The position numbers were made by a program, and so were the translations under genes. Positions 35,195 through 45,346 of a stretch of 64,000 nt of DNA are shown here, piece by piece (the first letter of the stretch is position 1; the number at the start of each line of letters is the position of its first letter). The stretch comes from Symsagittifera roscoffensis (taxonomy: Eukaryota > Xenacoelomorpha > Acoela > Convolutidae), in assembly GCF_963678635.1 (NCBI RefSeq), contig NC_087070.1, forward strand, positions 4,930,539-4,994,538, given 5' to 3'. A model generated the notes under the pieces. The model saw only the letters and a list, made by a program, of their open reading frames with translations. It made no database searches and was not told the origin of the DNA.

Positions 35195-35685
35195 GATCAT
35201 GTCTGCTTCAGATCTGGCCCAGGTATTCTTCAGATCTGATTTTACCTGATCATACCTGGACCAGACATGATCAGACCAGACTTTACATGATCTTACCTGG
35301 ACCAGGCATGATCATAACTGACTTTACATGATCATACCAGGGCCAGACATGATCATACCTGACTTTACTTGTTCATACCTGGACCAGACATGATCATGCT
35401 GAAAAGACATTATGATACCTGGACCAGACATGATCATGCCTGTAAAGACATTATGATACCTGGACCAGACATGATCATACCTGGATCAGACATGATCATA
35501 CCTGGACCAGACATGATCATACCTGACTTTACATGATCATACCTGTACCAGACATGATCTTGTCTGAAAAGACATGATCATACCTGGACCAGACATGATC
35601 ATACCTGATAATACATGATCCTATTGAACCAGAACTGGTTATACCTGACTAAACATGATCATACCTAGATCAAAAATGCTCTTTA
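35195..35685 (+). repeat. minisatellite, about 21-bp unit with a TGATCA core
   Basis: The unit is ACATGATCATACCTGGACC plus AG. It is repeated more than 20 times with two main variants (CCTGGACCAG and CCTGACTTTA). Some units have CATTATGATACC or CATGATCATGCTG. Each unit holds the palindrome TGATCA, so neighbouring units can pair. Confidence 0.95.
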
Positions 35686-36494
35686 AAAACTGCGTAGGCC
35701 AGAACTCAAATTATCAACTGGATCAATTATAGACGCAATTACTGAAGCAAGAATATCAGATATATCAAATTTCTACTACAAATATGAAATAAATAACTAA
35801 AAGGCAAAGGCGGATTTAGGGGGCGGGTGGGGGTTTTGTTGTGGTCGGGGTTTGGGTATACTTTAGTACAGAGTTTTTCTTCGAGAGACAATAACCGATT
35901 TGCAGAAAAAACAATCCAAGAACTTGCTCAAGCTTACAAAAAGGTGACTTTTAACTTGATTTTTTGATGCTTTTTTCACGATTTATTCATGCCTAATTTT
36001 ATAATGAAGGGAGCGATTGATGAAAATCTTTCAATCACCAGAATCATTAGTATTTCGTATTCGCTCATAATTTTTTTGCACAAAACGAATTCATATTAAA
36101 CAGAGAAGGAGTTTTAGCATTACAGCTAACTTTTCTAAGCATTTCCTGCAGATATCAAATACTTTTTTGTTCTGTTTCTCAGTTAAATTCAAAAACGGTT
36201 TCCGTTAAGTAATGTGTTTTTTTTCCAATCCGTTCTAGATCTGACAAAATTTCGAAGCTCAGTTTCAATCATCTTATTTTTCAATCGGTTCAAAATAGTT
36301 TTGCGGTTTTGCGATTTCTTGCAGATTTCCAAATGCATAAACCTGATTAACTAAAATTAACTTTTTAACATTCGATCTCTTTATTATGAAGGGCGCCAAT
36401 GATGAGGTATAAAAACTTCAAAATAATTAAAATTCTCATCGTACCTTAGTGAAGACCAATTTTTAAATGAAGTTAAACTTTTGAGTACATTTGC
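35686..36494. other. gene-free A+T-rich DNA
   Basis: There is a G-rich fragment, GGCGGATTTAGGGGGCGGGTGGGGG, near 35809-35833 that may be the start of a GGATCTAGG-type element. Otherwise I see nothing. Confidence 0.4.
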
Positions 36495-36937
36495 GGGGTC
36501 TTATGCACTAAAGAACCCAATTTCATTATTTCTACATCTCTTGAACTGAAATTTTTGTGGATGAATTTGATTGGCTAATTAGCCAATCTAGTTCCATCGA
36601 CATTTTCTGCCATTTCAATTGAAATTTCAAGCAGATATAATTATTAGCCGAAATGATAAAGAAAATTGAATTTTGTTTTGTCAAGCCATTTTACTGAATT
36701 TTGCTTGTCTGGGCAAGGTTTCACAAGTGATTCAAAATTAATTTGATAATTTGACTCGAAGTTCCACCTTTTTGGCAATTTCGGCTAATATTTTTATCTG
36801 CTAGAAAAGTTGATCGGAATGCCTGACCGTGTAACTTGAATTTGATTGGCTAAAATTACCCAATCAAATTTGATTGCATAATTTCTAGCTTACGATGTAG
36901 AAAAATTAATTTTGGGCCGTTTAGTGCATGAGACCCC
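36495..36937. mobile_element. 443-bp TIR element with a possible ATTTG target duplication
   Basis: The left end GGGGTCTTATGCACTAAA (from 36495) and right end TTTAGTGCATGAGACCCC (to 36937) are inverted repeats with one mismatch in 18. The complementarity continues inward through CCCAA and TTCTACATC. ATTTG lies just before the left end (with one extra C) and directly after the right end. Inside are a perfect 20-bp palindrome at 36569-36588 and a perfect 11-bp inverted repeat, AATTTGATTGG/CCAATCAAATT (36839-36849, 36860-36870). There is no transposase, so it is MITE-like. Confidence 0.8.
36569..36588. repeat. perfect 20-bp palindrome
   Basis: GATTGGCTAATTAGCCAATC is its own reverse complement. 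The half-site GATTGGCTAA recurs at 36844-36853 in the other half of the same TIR element. Confidence 0.9.
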
Positions 36938-38413
36938 ATTTGTGGCATATTAAATTATCGGAAATTTTTTTTTTTTTTTTAAGGCGAATAGTTCAATTTT
37001 CAAGCTCTTTTAAACATTAATTAAACTTTTTGGAGCCTTTTAAGTTTAAAATGCTCTTTGTAAAAAGATTTTGAGCTCTGTAATTTCCGATCAAATACAA
37101 ACCAAAAATGTCTGAAGAAAATACAAACAAGAAAAAACATACTCTTTTCTTTCATTTTGAAACTGAATTTGATCCCGGGTCAATAGAAAGCAAGTTTTTC
37201 TAAGAATCTTGTAAACCTTGCTTAAGATTGGTTACATTCGTCCGATCAGAGTTTTTGTATAAAATTTTTAAAGGAAACGAGTTCTCATGTAAGACTTGCA
37301 GTGTTTTGTAAGATTTGCATTTTTTTAGTTTCTTATTGCTTGTATATTGTACTACTTCATAGTTTCTGCTAGTCTCTATAAAATCTTACTCCAGGAATTG
37401 TTAAAACATTATTCCTCCGAGACAAGAGGCACATGGGTAAATTCGGGGAGTGCTTGAAACTCAAGGATCTTACAGATTTAATATATTTTTTTCAAACTTT
37501 GATAGCAGTTTCATGATTTTTATAGTACAATAAATGATTTTGTAAGTTACCAGTTAATTTCAACTTCGATTAAAATAACCAATCTCAGTTAAGAAAACTC
37601 ACAGAAAAGTTGGCAAGAATCTAGCAGATAAACTGCATTTGTAGATTCACCATAAAAATTGAGCTTGAATTTAGAAGAAATTTATGATAACAAAACGTAT
37701 TTTTTTTCCATGACGTGTTGCAATGTTTGGGATCAGTTTTTGTGAGGCTAAAGGTTTTTCTCACCATTTGAAATCCAAAAAACGTAAGTATGCCTCCACA
37801 CAAAATAATTGTTTTGATTTTTGAATGTATGGACTACGTTATACAGAAAGAAATACTTTTTCGCATGTATATACTTTTTTTATATAAAAGTTTGCTTCAA
37901 AAATGATTTTGCGGTGAAAAAAAAGAACCTTTGCTACGTTTAAAAATTTTGCTAAATTTTTGTAGAAAATTGCCCATTCCCTAGGTTTCCAGGCATGGTG
38001 TTCAAGAATTTTTTCATCTTAGATATCCTGGTAGGGATCCTGAATGGCTTCTATTAGAATATCCAGGATTGCCCCGGATTCTTTAGTGACTACCCAGTAA
38101 GTCCACGGTTTTTCCCTGCCTGTGTAATCAAGGCAGCTTCAATTTTTTTCAATAGTTTCGTAACTTAGTCTCAATGGTGGTTACGAAACTTGATAAAGTT
38201 AATCATTGAAAACGGGGAAAAGGAAACAATTGTTGAAAATAGGGACAGGACAATTAACTTACTTATACATTTTCGAACTATATTTGCTGACTTTAAATAG
38301 CGGTTCGAAGACCATGAAATTCCTCTTTTGGCTCTGAGAACTTCTTGTTTTTTCTTTCCAGTTTTTAGGCTTACGAGTATCTTGAAAATTTAGGCTTGTG
38401 GTAATTTTTCCAT
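36938..38413. other. gene-free A+T-rich DNA
   Basis: No gene or known repeat was seen. A (T)n/(A)n-rich stretch lies near 36960-36985. Confidence 0.45.
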
Positions 38414-38951
38414 TTTGAGGCCAAACTGTGATTTTTGTGCATTGTAAACGGATTTCGTAATTGGTCAAAATCAGCTTTGTCACGGAATCGGCAACATTTC
38501 TACTTTTCTTTGATCTTCTATGCTGTTTTGGATTCCTCAAACAAATACTTAAAACATTGTACCGCTCGAAATCGCCCCAAAAATAGGCAATCTTGCGGAA
38601 TCCGCAACTGTGTTTGAGGAAACCAAAATAGTTTGTGGAATTCACAAACAAATAAAAAGACGTGTGTATAGTTACATTGAGCTGTTGCAGAATCCGCAAC
38701 TGTCAGCGGAATTCGCAAATTGTAAGTGGACTCCGCAAGTTGTAAGTGGAATCCGCAAATTGTAAGCGGACTCCGCATTTGTTTGCGGATTCCACTTACA
38801 TTTTGCGGATTCCATTTACAGAACAACTAGATATAATGCTTGATGCGGAATCCACTTAATTTTTGGAACACGTTTAAAGATTTGTATCTGGAATCCAGGA
38901 ACATACAGACACAAAATTGTGCGCCTATCCAGTGCACAGTTTGGCCTCGTA
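38414..38951. mobile_element. GAGGCCAAAC TIR element with 20-bp module array
   Basis: GAGGCCAAACTGTG (38417-38430) and CACAGTTTGGCCTC (38935-38948) are perfect 14-bp inverted ends. The related copy at 55124-55761 lies in the opposite orientation. Shared inner landmarks are GTACCGCTCGAAATCGC, GAGCTGTTG next to GTTACATTGAGC, and GCGCACAATTTTG/CAAAATTGTGCGC. The middle is an ordered array of 20-bp modules (38701-38820). It encodes no transposase. Frames of up to 146 codons over it are by-products of the repeats. Confidence 0.85.
38701..38820. repeat. six 20-bp modules, four direct then two inverted
   Basis: Consecutive 20-bp units start at 38701, 38721, 38741 and 38761 on the pattern TGTAAGTGGAATCCGCAAAT. 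From 38781 the orientation flips, giving units at 38781 and 38801 on the pattern TTTGCGGATTCCACTTACA. Register is exact to the base, so the flip forms a large hairpin. Diverged GGAATCCGCAACTG-like motifs continue outside at about 38596 and 38686. Confidence 0.95.
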
Positions 38952-40196
38952 ATGTCGTTTTTTTGTGCTTAAGTTTGGTAAAAGCGGGCTCCTTATTTAA
39001 AAAAAACGAGTAAAGTGCCTGTTAGCTTTTAGTTTATGTTGACTTTGGTTGAACGCTATTAATTGATTGCCCTACTTCTTTTTCTCAATTTGCCGTCATA
39101 ATTTCTACATGTATTCTTCTACTTTACAAGAAATTCTCATGAAATTTTTTAATCGAAAATTTGGATCTCTGTTACTATCCCCCTTTTGCAACAGAGGGAG
39201 GGGGGTTTTCGTTACTTGGTACCATAAAAAGGAGATCCAGCTAAAGAGATCCAATTTTTCGAGTTACGATTTTGGAAGGTTTTTGATAAAACCCGCGGAT
39301 AAAACTGTTGTAACCCAACTTAGCCTGGATTCGATCTTCTGTCAATCATTAGAGTTTGATATTCCAAATTGAATAGTTCGAAGAGCAACTAAGAGGATTT
39401 AGCTGGTCCTTTGAGCTTAACTACGACAGCTGTCAGTAAAGGTTTACCTTGAAGACAAAAAAGGTAAATTCTGGTCCCTTAAGAGAGGCGACTGCCGCTT
39501 TTTGAGAAGCTATTGAAAAACTGATTTGATGGCCTTCAATCAGGGTTCCTAAATCCAGTAAATTAGAGACATTTCAATTCCACGGGTATTTCTGGTCTTT
39601 TTAAAAGTTAGGTCTCAATCAAAACTAATCCAGCGTTTTCACGCAAATTGCTTTTGATTCTGTCTTTGAAAGACCATTTTAAGCTTCTTACTCAATATTA
39701 AACTCTGGCAAATTTAGTTTATCAATTACCTTAAGTTTCAATAGAGCACTCTCTTCGAAGTCGATTTCAACAGGTTAGAACTGAATTCACGCAGTCTAAT
39801 TTATGAAGTATTTCTTCCGTACTGCCTTCAATTTTAGACTCCATTGAACAAATACTGAAAATAACACAGCTAAATGTTTTGCATAGGGTTTTCTAAACAA
39901 AAAGGGGAATTTCGAATTCAGTTGTCAAAATAAGCAGAGTAAGTTTGTCTTATTCAACACCTGAGGCTTGTAAAGTTGATTTTTTTCTCAGATTGACTTT
40001 CACTTAAACTGTATATCACCAAAAGCAGCATAAAACGGCCATACAAAAGCCCAGCAGGAGAAACTCCAATAAAAATTGGGTTCTTCTGGTTTCTAAACGA
40101 AATCAGCCTTGAAATTCTTACAAGGTTCATTTTGCTATAATAACTTATGTATAATTTTTTTCACTGATTCATAGATATTCAGGGTGTTATTGCACT
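38952..40196. other. gene-free DNA
   Basis: A 101-codon plus-strand frame at 39067-39372 contains FLIKPADKTVV, faintly like the ADKG motif of some retroelement proteins, but nothing around it supports this. No gene is called. Confidence 0.4.
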
Positions 40197-40362
40197 GAAA
40201 AACCATCCCTAGTTCATGGATGGATCATGTTTGATTCAGACTTGAAAATTTAGAGCTAATTCAGCGATGATTTAGCCCTGATCATGGATTAAGTGACCCT
40301 GGTCATAGACTGAACCATAGATGGTAATCGCTAGGATATCTCTGAATTAGGGATAGTTTTTC
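40197..40362. mobile_element. 166-bp MITE-like element
   Basis: GAAAAACCATCCCTAGTTCA (40197-40216) and TGAATTAGGGATAGTTTTTC (40343-40362) are 20-bp terminal inverted repeats with two mismatches. The interior repeats TCATGGAT / CCATAGATGG-like motifs. No ORF is present. Confidence 0.7.
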
Positions 40363-41063
40363 CTTCTAACTCAACCCGGATACAATTTGGCCTTCTTGGA
40401 TTGAAAAAAAGTTTTTTTTCAACTTTTATAAAATTTACCAGGGTGAGGTAACTTCTAAGTAGATTCGAATTTTTTAAATTATTTTACTAGAAAATGTTGC
40501 TGAATTTAACACACGTGACATCAAGCCTTTGATAACATTTCGTTCTTAACTCTTCAAAAGTTACAGCCAATAAAGTAATTAGTTTTGCCGAAAGATGTAA
40601 TTATGTGACTAAAGAGAAATCAGGCAAAAAAATTGGCAAATTGAAAAAGAGATCATGAAAGGTTGAAAGATTTTAAAAATTCGTTTGTAAAATTTAGGTT
40701 GTCTTCAAAAAATCCGACAAGTTTTGAACTCTTTTTTAAAACGGTTTTTGAACGCATTACTAATTCAATTAACTTTGTATATCAATTCACTATTGAAGCA
40801 TGACGTTGACAAAAATGTCCGGATCGATAATTACTTTTTTTCATTGAATGGCGACCTCAATTTCGAAGTTGTCCTTTATTATTGAGAGAACTGTTCGAGT
40901 TTGCTTAGAGTTATCCCAACTGGAGGTCCCACGTAATCCCGCCTAATCTGGGAATTAACCGGGAAGGAATTGGAATAGCGGATTTTATTGCTCAACTCTT
41001 TCTTTCGCATTATTACCCTTTGTGAGTAGACTTCATTCTGATCTAAAGCAAACCCCCAAACAA
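40363..41063. other. gene-free A+T-rich DNA
   Basis: I see no gene or repeat here. Confidence 0.45.
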
Positions 41064-41692
41064 AAAACCAGATTCACAATTAGCACAAAAAAACTAGATT
41101 CACAATTTTCTCAAAAAACCAGGTTCACAATTAGCACAAAAAACCAGATTCACAATTTTCTCAAAAAACCAGGTTCACAATTAGCACAAAAAACCAGATT
41201 CACAATTTTCTCAAAAAACCAGATTCACAATTAGCACAAAAAACCAGATTCACAATTTTCTCAAAAAACCAGGTTCACAATTAGCACAAAAAACCAGATT
41301 CACAATTTTCTCAAAAAACCAGGTTCACAATTAGCACAAAAAACCAGATTCACAATTTTCTCAAAAAACCAGATTCACAATTAGCACAAAAAACCAGATT
41401 CACAATTTTCTCAAAAAACCAGGTTCACAATTAGCACAAAAAACCAGATTCACAATTTTCTCAAAAAACCAGGTTCACAATTAGCACAAAAAACCAGATT
41501 CACAATTTTCTCAAAAAACCAGATTCACAATTAGCACAAAAAACCAGATTCACAATTTTCTCAAAAAACCAGATTCACAATTAGCACAAAAACCAGATTC
41601 ACAATTTTCTCAAAAAACCAGGTTCACAATTAGCACAAAAAACCAGATTCACAATTTGCTCAAAAAACAGATTCACAATTAGCTCAGTTTGT
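41064..41692 (+). repeat. minisatellite with 25/50/150-bp hierarchy
   Basis: Two 25-bp monomers alternate. A is TTCACAATTAGCAC plus AAAAAACCAGA, and B is TTCACAATTTTCTC plus AAAAAACCAGR. The A-B dimer is 50 bp. The last base of successive B monomers reads G, G, A, G, G, A, G, G, A, then A, G, A, so three dimers form a 150-bp higher-order unit repeated three times before the pattern decays. Within that block the units are identical. The open frame across it (41022-41234 +) is a by-product of the repeat. Confidence 0.97.
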
Positions 41693-42591
41693 ACAGATTC
41701 GGAGTTTGCGCTTTTTTCCAGTGTCGTGATTGCACTTTCTGACTGAGCAAAGAAAAATAGTTCGTTGAAAATTTTAGAAAACAGAGTGAAAGCCACATGA
41801 ACTTGGCCCATGATTTTATGTTTATTGCACCGCGCCGACTTTATGACTAAATAACTAAATTACCCAGTAGCAAAAAATGAGAAACCAGGTACTCGCGTTA
41901 AAGCTGCCTCAACCTCAAATAAATATTTTACGCCTTAGAAAATAATTTATGGTACAAATTTTGGGCCTTTCTACTTACTCGGCCCAAACTTTTCAATATT
42001 GCAATTTTGTAATATTCAATGTTTAGTGTTGAGAACAAAATACTCATAGCACTGGTTGGTTTGGTTAAAACAAATGCGATCACTTTATTCTTTGGCCGAC
42101 TTCGAGTAAATACAGAGGTGATAATTTTTTCCATGGAGCTATTTTCTGTGTTTTTTTTAATCTGGTTAAACTTTGGATCGAATTTGAAATAATTTTGAAT
42201 AGCTCGCCAAACATTGCTCATTTCAGACAAACTCGGCTTATTTACAAATCGACTAAAAGTTGTGAATAAAACATTTTCTGATGATATTGAAATTTGATAG
42301 GCTAACTCTAGCCGATGAGATTGAAGCAAAATAGTTTCCATTCAACCCAGGACTGAATTTTTAAATTGAATTATTATTTAGGCGGAAAGTGTAAAAAGAC
42401 CCCAAATTTTGAAACTTGTAATTTTTTGGCTATTCGTTTTGTTTATGTGGCTGGTCAATGAACAGAAAGTTATGCGAGCAGAAAGTGTCTAAAAGCAAAA
42501 ACAAAAAAAAACAAGTAAGGAATTATACGAGCTAACCAATAAAAACAAAAACTTAAACAAAACCACAAAAGAATTAATAAAACAAACAGAA
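41693..42591. other. gene-free A+T-rich DNA
   Basis: A 137-codon minus-strand frame (41928-42341) is the longest here. It is Ser/Lys/Asn-rich with no recognisable domain, and no splice or polyadenylation pattern supports it. It is left uncalled. Confidence 0.4.
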
Positions 42592-43972
42592 TCAAAGAAA
42601 AAAATTATAACGATGAACATCGATTAGTAAGCTCATCAATTTTTTTTGAACTCCAATTTTATGTATAATTTATTCATTTCAATAGCAACTTTCACAATTT
42701 TAATAGTTGCTTTATCAATTGAAATTCAAACCCTCGTTTTCTGTTTTCTGCTCAGTGCCTCCGCCTATTGAAATCATGTTGAAGTTTTGTCGGCTGTTAT
42801 TGAATTTCTTACAAATTCAATAAATTGTACCGTACTACTATGATAGAGTAACCCTTCGAAAAAGCAACTATGATAGAACAGGACCGCAAGCATTTAGCAT
42901 TTAATAGTTTGAAAAATAAGTTGTATAAGTTTTTCATTTCAAAACTTTGCAGAATATATGGAATCAGAGACTTTTCAGTTTACAAAAGGAAAAAGTATGT
43001 TGTTTTTATCAAGAAAAATTTTACATATTTTACTTTTCAAAACCATAACTTACTTTTGTAATCAAAACTCAATTTTTGTACTTTTTGCAATTTTTCCACC
43101 TAAAATTAGCGAATTTTTTTAAGTAATGGGTACAAGTATGATAGTTAGTACCCATGAAAAAGTAAGTATGAAAGATGGGTCCGCCAATTGTCGTGAAAAC
43201 TTCATAAACACAAAAAAAAAACAAAAGCGAACCATGTTTCCAAAGATTAAACCAAAAAAATTGTTAAGGGAGCCTTCTAAAGATAATTGACCCCCAACTA
43301 TCATAACTGTACCGTTGTACCTGTTTCGAGAAAAATTGGCCTGAATAGTTTCGATATCAAGGCTAAATTAGACCATGTTTGCTGAAAGGCTTGCCTCGTT
43401 AATTTAATTCGTTTACAACTTTCATACCTGAACTAGTCGTTCCTCAATCAAAAACAGTAGTAATTTAAAAATTTAAAGAAAAAAAACAGAAGCTTTCTTA
43501 GGTTTGTACCAAAGTTTATCTCTAACATTGATTAATTGTAACAATTTACTTCCCTTCAAACTGGCTCTGCTTTTTGCCCAAAGCCAGCTATACTTGCTTT
43601 TTAACGTTTTGTTTTTTCAGACGTTTTCAATTCAATCACGTACCGAACAAAGTCTTCTATTCGTACGAGAAACACTTAGCCTCTAAGCTAAATATCTGGC
43701 CTCAAAATTTTTTTGAAACTTTTAAATAAATATTGTTTATCTCGTTGCGGTTGAGCAGTGAACTCATTTGAGGTTGTTCTTTCCAGAATTTGCATACTTC
43801 TAATGTTAAATGAGATATAAATTGGTTCTATAGAGAAATAATAAAAAATAGGCTAGATTATCCAAAAAGAATTTCTATCCAGATTAGACGTTTTTGTTGG
43901 GTACGGGATGGCATCTGCAAAACGTTTCTCGAAATTGACTTTTTCCACTTTCACAACAGAGGCAGACAGGAT
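42592..43972 (+). repeat. 1.38-kb tandem duplication, copy 1
   Basis: From TCAAAGAAAAAAATTATAACGATG to GGCAGACAGGATT the sequence is repeated directly at 43973 with an offset of about 1380 bp, differing by scattered substitutions and small indels. Landmarks are CAACTATGATAGAACAGGACC, TAATGGGTACAAGTATGATAG, GGGAGCCTTCTAAAGATAATTG and GCTCTGC near 43566. It is a tandem duplication with no spacer. Confidence 0.93.
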
Positions 43973-45346
43973 TTCAAAGAAAAAAAATAACGATGAACAT
44001 CGATGAGTAAGCTCATCATTTTTTTTTGTGAATTTCAATTTTATGTATAATTTATTCATTTCAATAGCAACTTTCACAATTTTAATAGTTGCTTTATCAA
44101 TTAAAGTTCAAACCCTCGTTCTCTGTTTTCTGCTCAGTGCCTTCTCCTATTGAAATCACGTTGAAGTTTATCGGCCGTGATTGGATTTCTTACAACATCA
44201 ATAAATTGTACCGTACTACTATGATTGAGTAACCCTTCGAAAAAGCAACTATGATAGAACAGGACCGCAAGCCTTTAGCATATAATAGTTTGAAAAATAC
44301 TTTGTGTATAATTTTTTTCATTTCAAAAGTTTTGCAGAATACGTGTAGTCAAAAACTTTTCAGTTTACAAAAGGAAAAAAGTATGTTGTTTATTTCAAGA
44401 AAGTTTTTACATATTTTACTATTCAAAACCGTAACTGGGCTTTTGTAATCAAAACTCAATTTTTGTACTTTTTGCGATTTTTTTACCTAAAATTAGTGAC
44501 TTTTTTTAAAGTAATGGGTACAAGTATGATAGTTAGGACCCATTAAAAAGTAAGTATGAAAGATGGGTCCGTCAATTGTCGTGAAAACTTCAATAACACA
44601 AGTAAACAAAAGCGAACCATGTTTTCAAATATTAAACCAAAAAAATGTTAAGGGAGCCTTCTAAAGATAATTGACCCAACTATTATAATTGTACCGTTGT
44701 ACCTGTTTCGAGAAAAACTGGCCTGAACAGTTTCGGTATCAAGGCTAAATTAGACCATGTTTACTGAAAGGCTTGCCTCGTTATTTTAGTTCGTTTACAG
44801 CTTTCATACCTGAACTAGTCGTTCCTCAATCAAAAACAGTAGTAATTTAAAAATTTTAAAAAAAACTGAAGTTTTCTTATGTTTGTATCAAAGCTTATCT
44901 CTAACATTGATTATTTGTAACAATTTACTTCCCTTCGCACTGGCTCTGCTATTTGCCCAAAGCCAGCTTTACTTGCTTTTTAACGTTTTGTTTTTTCAGA
45001 CGTTTTCAATCCAATCCCGTACCGAACAAAGTCTTTTATTCGTACGAGAAACACTTAGCCTCTAAGCTAAATATCTGGCCTCAAAATCTTTTTAAAACTT
45101 TTAAATAAATATTATTTATCTCGTTGCGGTTGAGCAGTGAACTCATTTGAGGTTGTTCTTTCCAGAATTTGCATACTCCTAATGTTAAATGAGATATAAA
45201 TAGTTTCTATAGAGAAACCATGTAAAATAGGCTAGATTATCCACAAAGAATTTCTATCAAAATTAGACGTTTTTGTTGGGTATCTGCAAAACGTTTCTCG
45301 AAATTGACTTTTTTCACTTTTACAACAGAGGCAGACAGGATTTCAA
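43973..45346 (+). repeat. 1.38-kb tandem duplication, copy 2
   Basis: This is the second copy of 42592-43972, diverged by a few percent. A 60-codon frame, kept open in both copies (43504-43686 and 44883-45065), is nearly identical at protein level but has no ATG start, so it reflects DNA similarity and not a proven gene. Confidence 0.93.

Noticed and set aside
35195-35685. CRISPR array
   Set aside because: Units are contiguous 21-mers without unique spacers, in a eukaryotic context.
38259-38826. two overlapping minus-strand frames of 146 and 102 codons
   Set aside because: They lie over a TIR element with 20-bp modules. The product is an artefact of repeat sequence and no domain is visible.
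39067-39372. possible Penelope-like retroelement fragment (FLIKPADKTVV)
   Set aside because: Only one weak motif; neither the flanking RT blocks nor a GIY-YIG domain is seen.
41022-41234. 70-codon Lys/Gln/Thr-rich frame
   Set aside because: It lies mostly inside the 25-bp minisatellite, whose monomer happens to lack stops in this frame.
41928-42341. 137-codon minus-strand frame
   Set aside because: Composition is typical of translated A+T-rich DNA. No motif and no gene signals were seen.
43504-45065. 60-codon frame conserved in both 1.38-kb copies as a gene
   Set aside because: It lacks an ATG, and conservation is no higher than in the surrounding duplicated DNA.
42592-45346. LTR pair
   Set aside because: Same reason: no internal sequence between the two copies, so a tandem duplication is the simpler reading.
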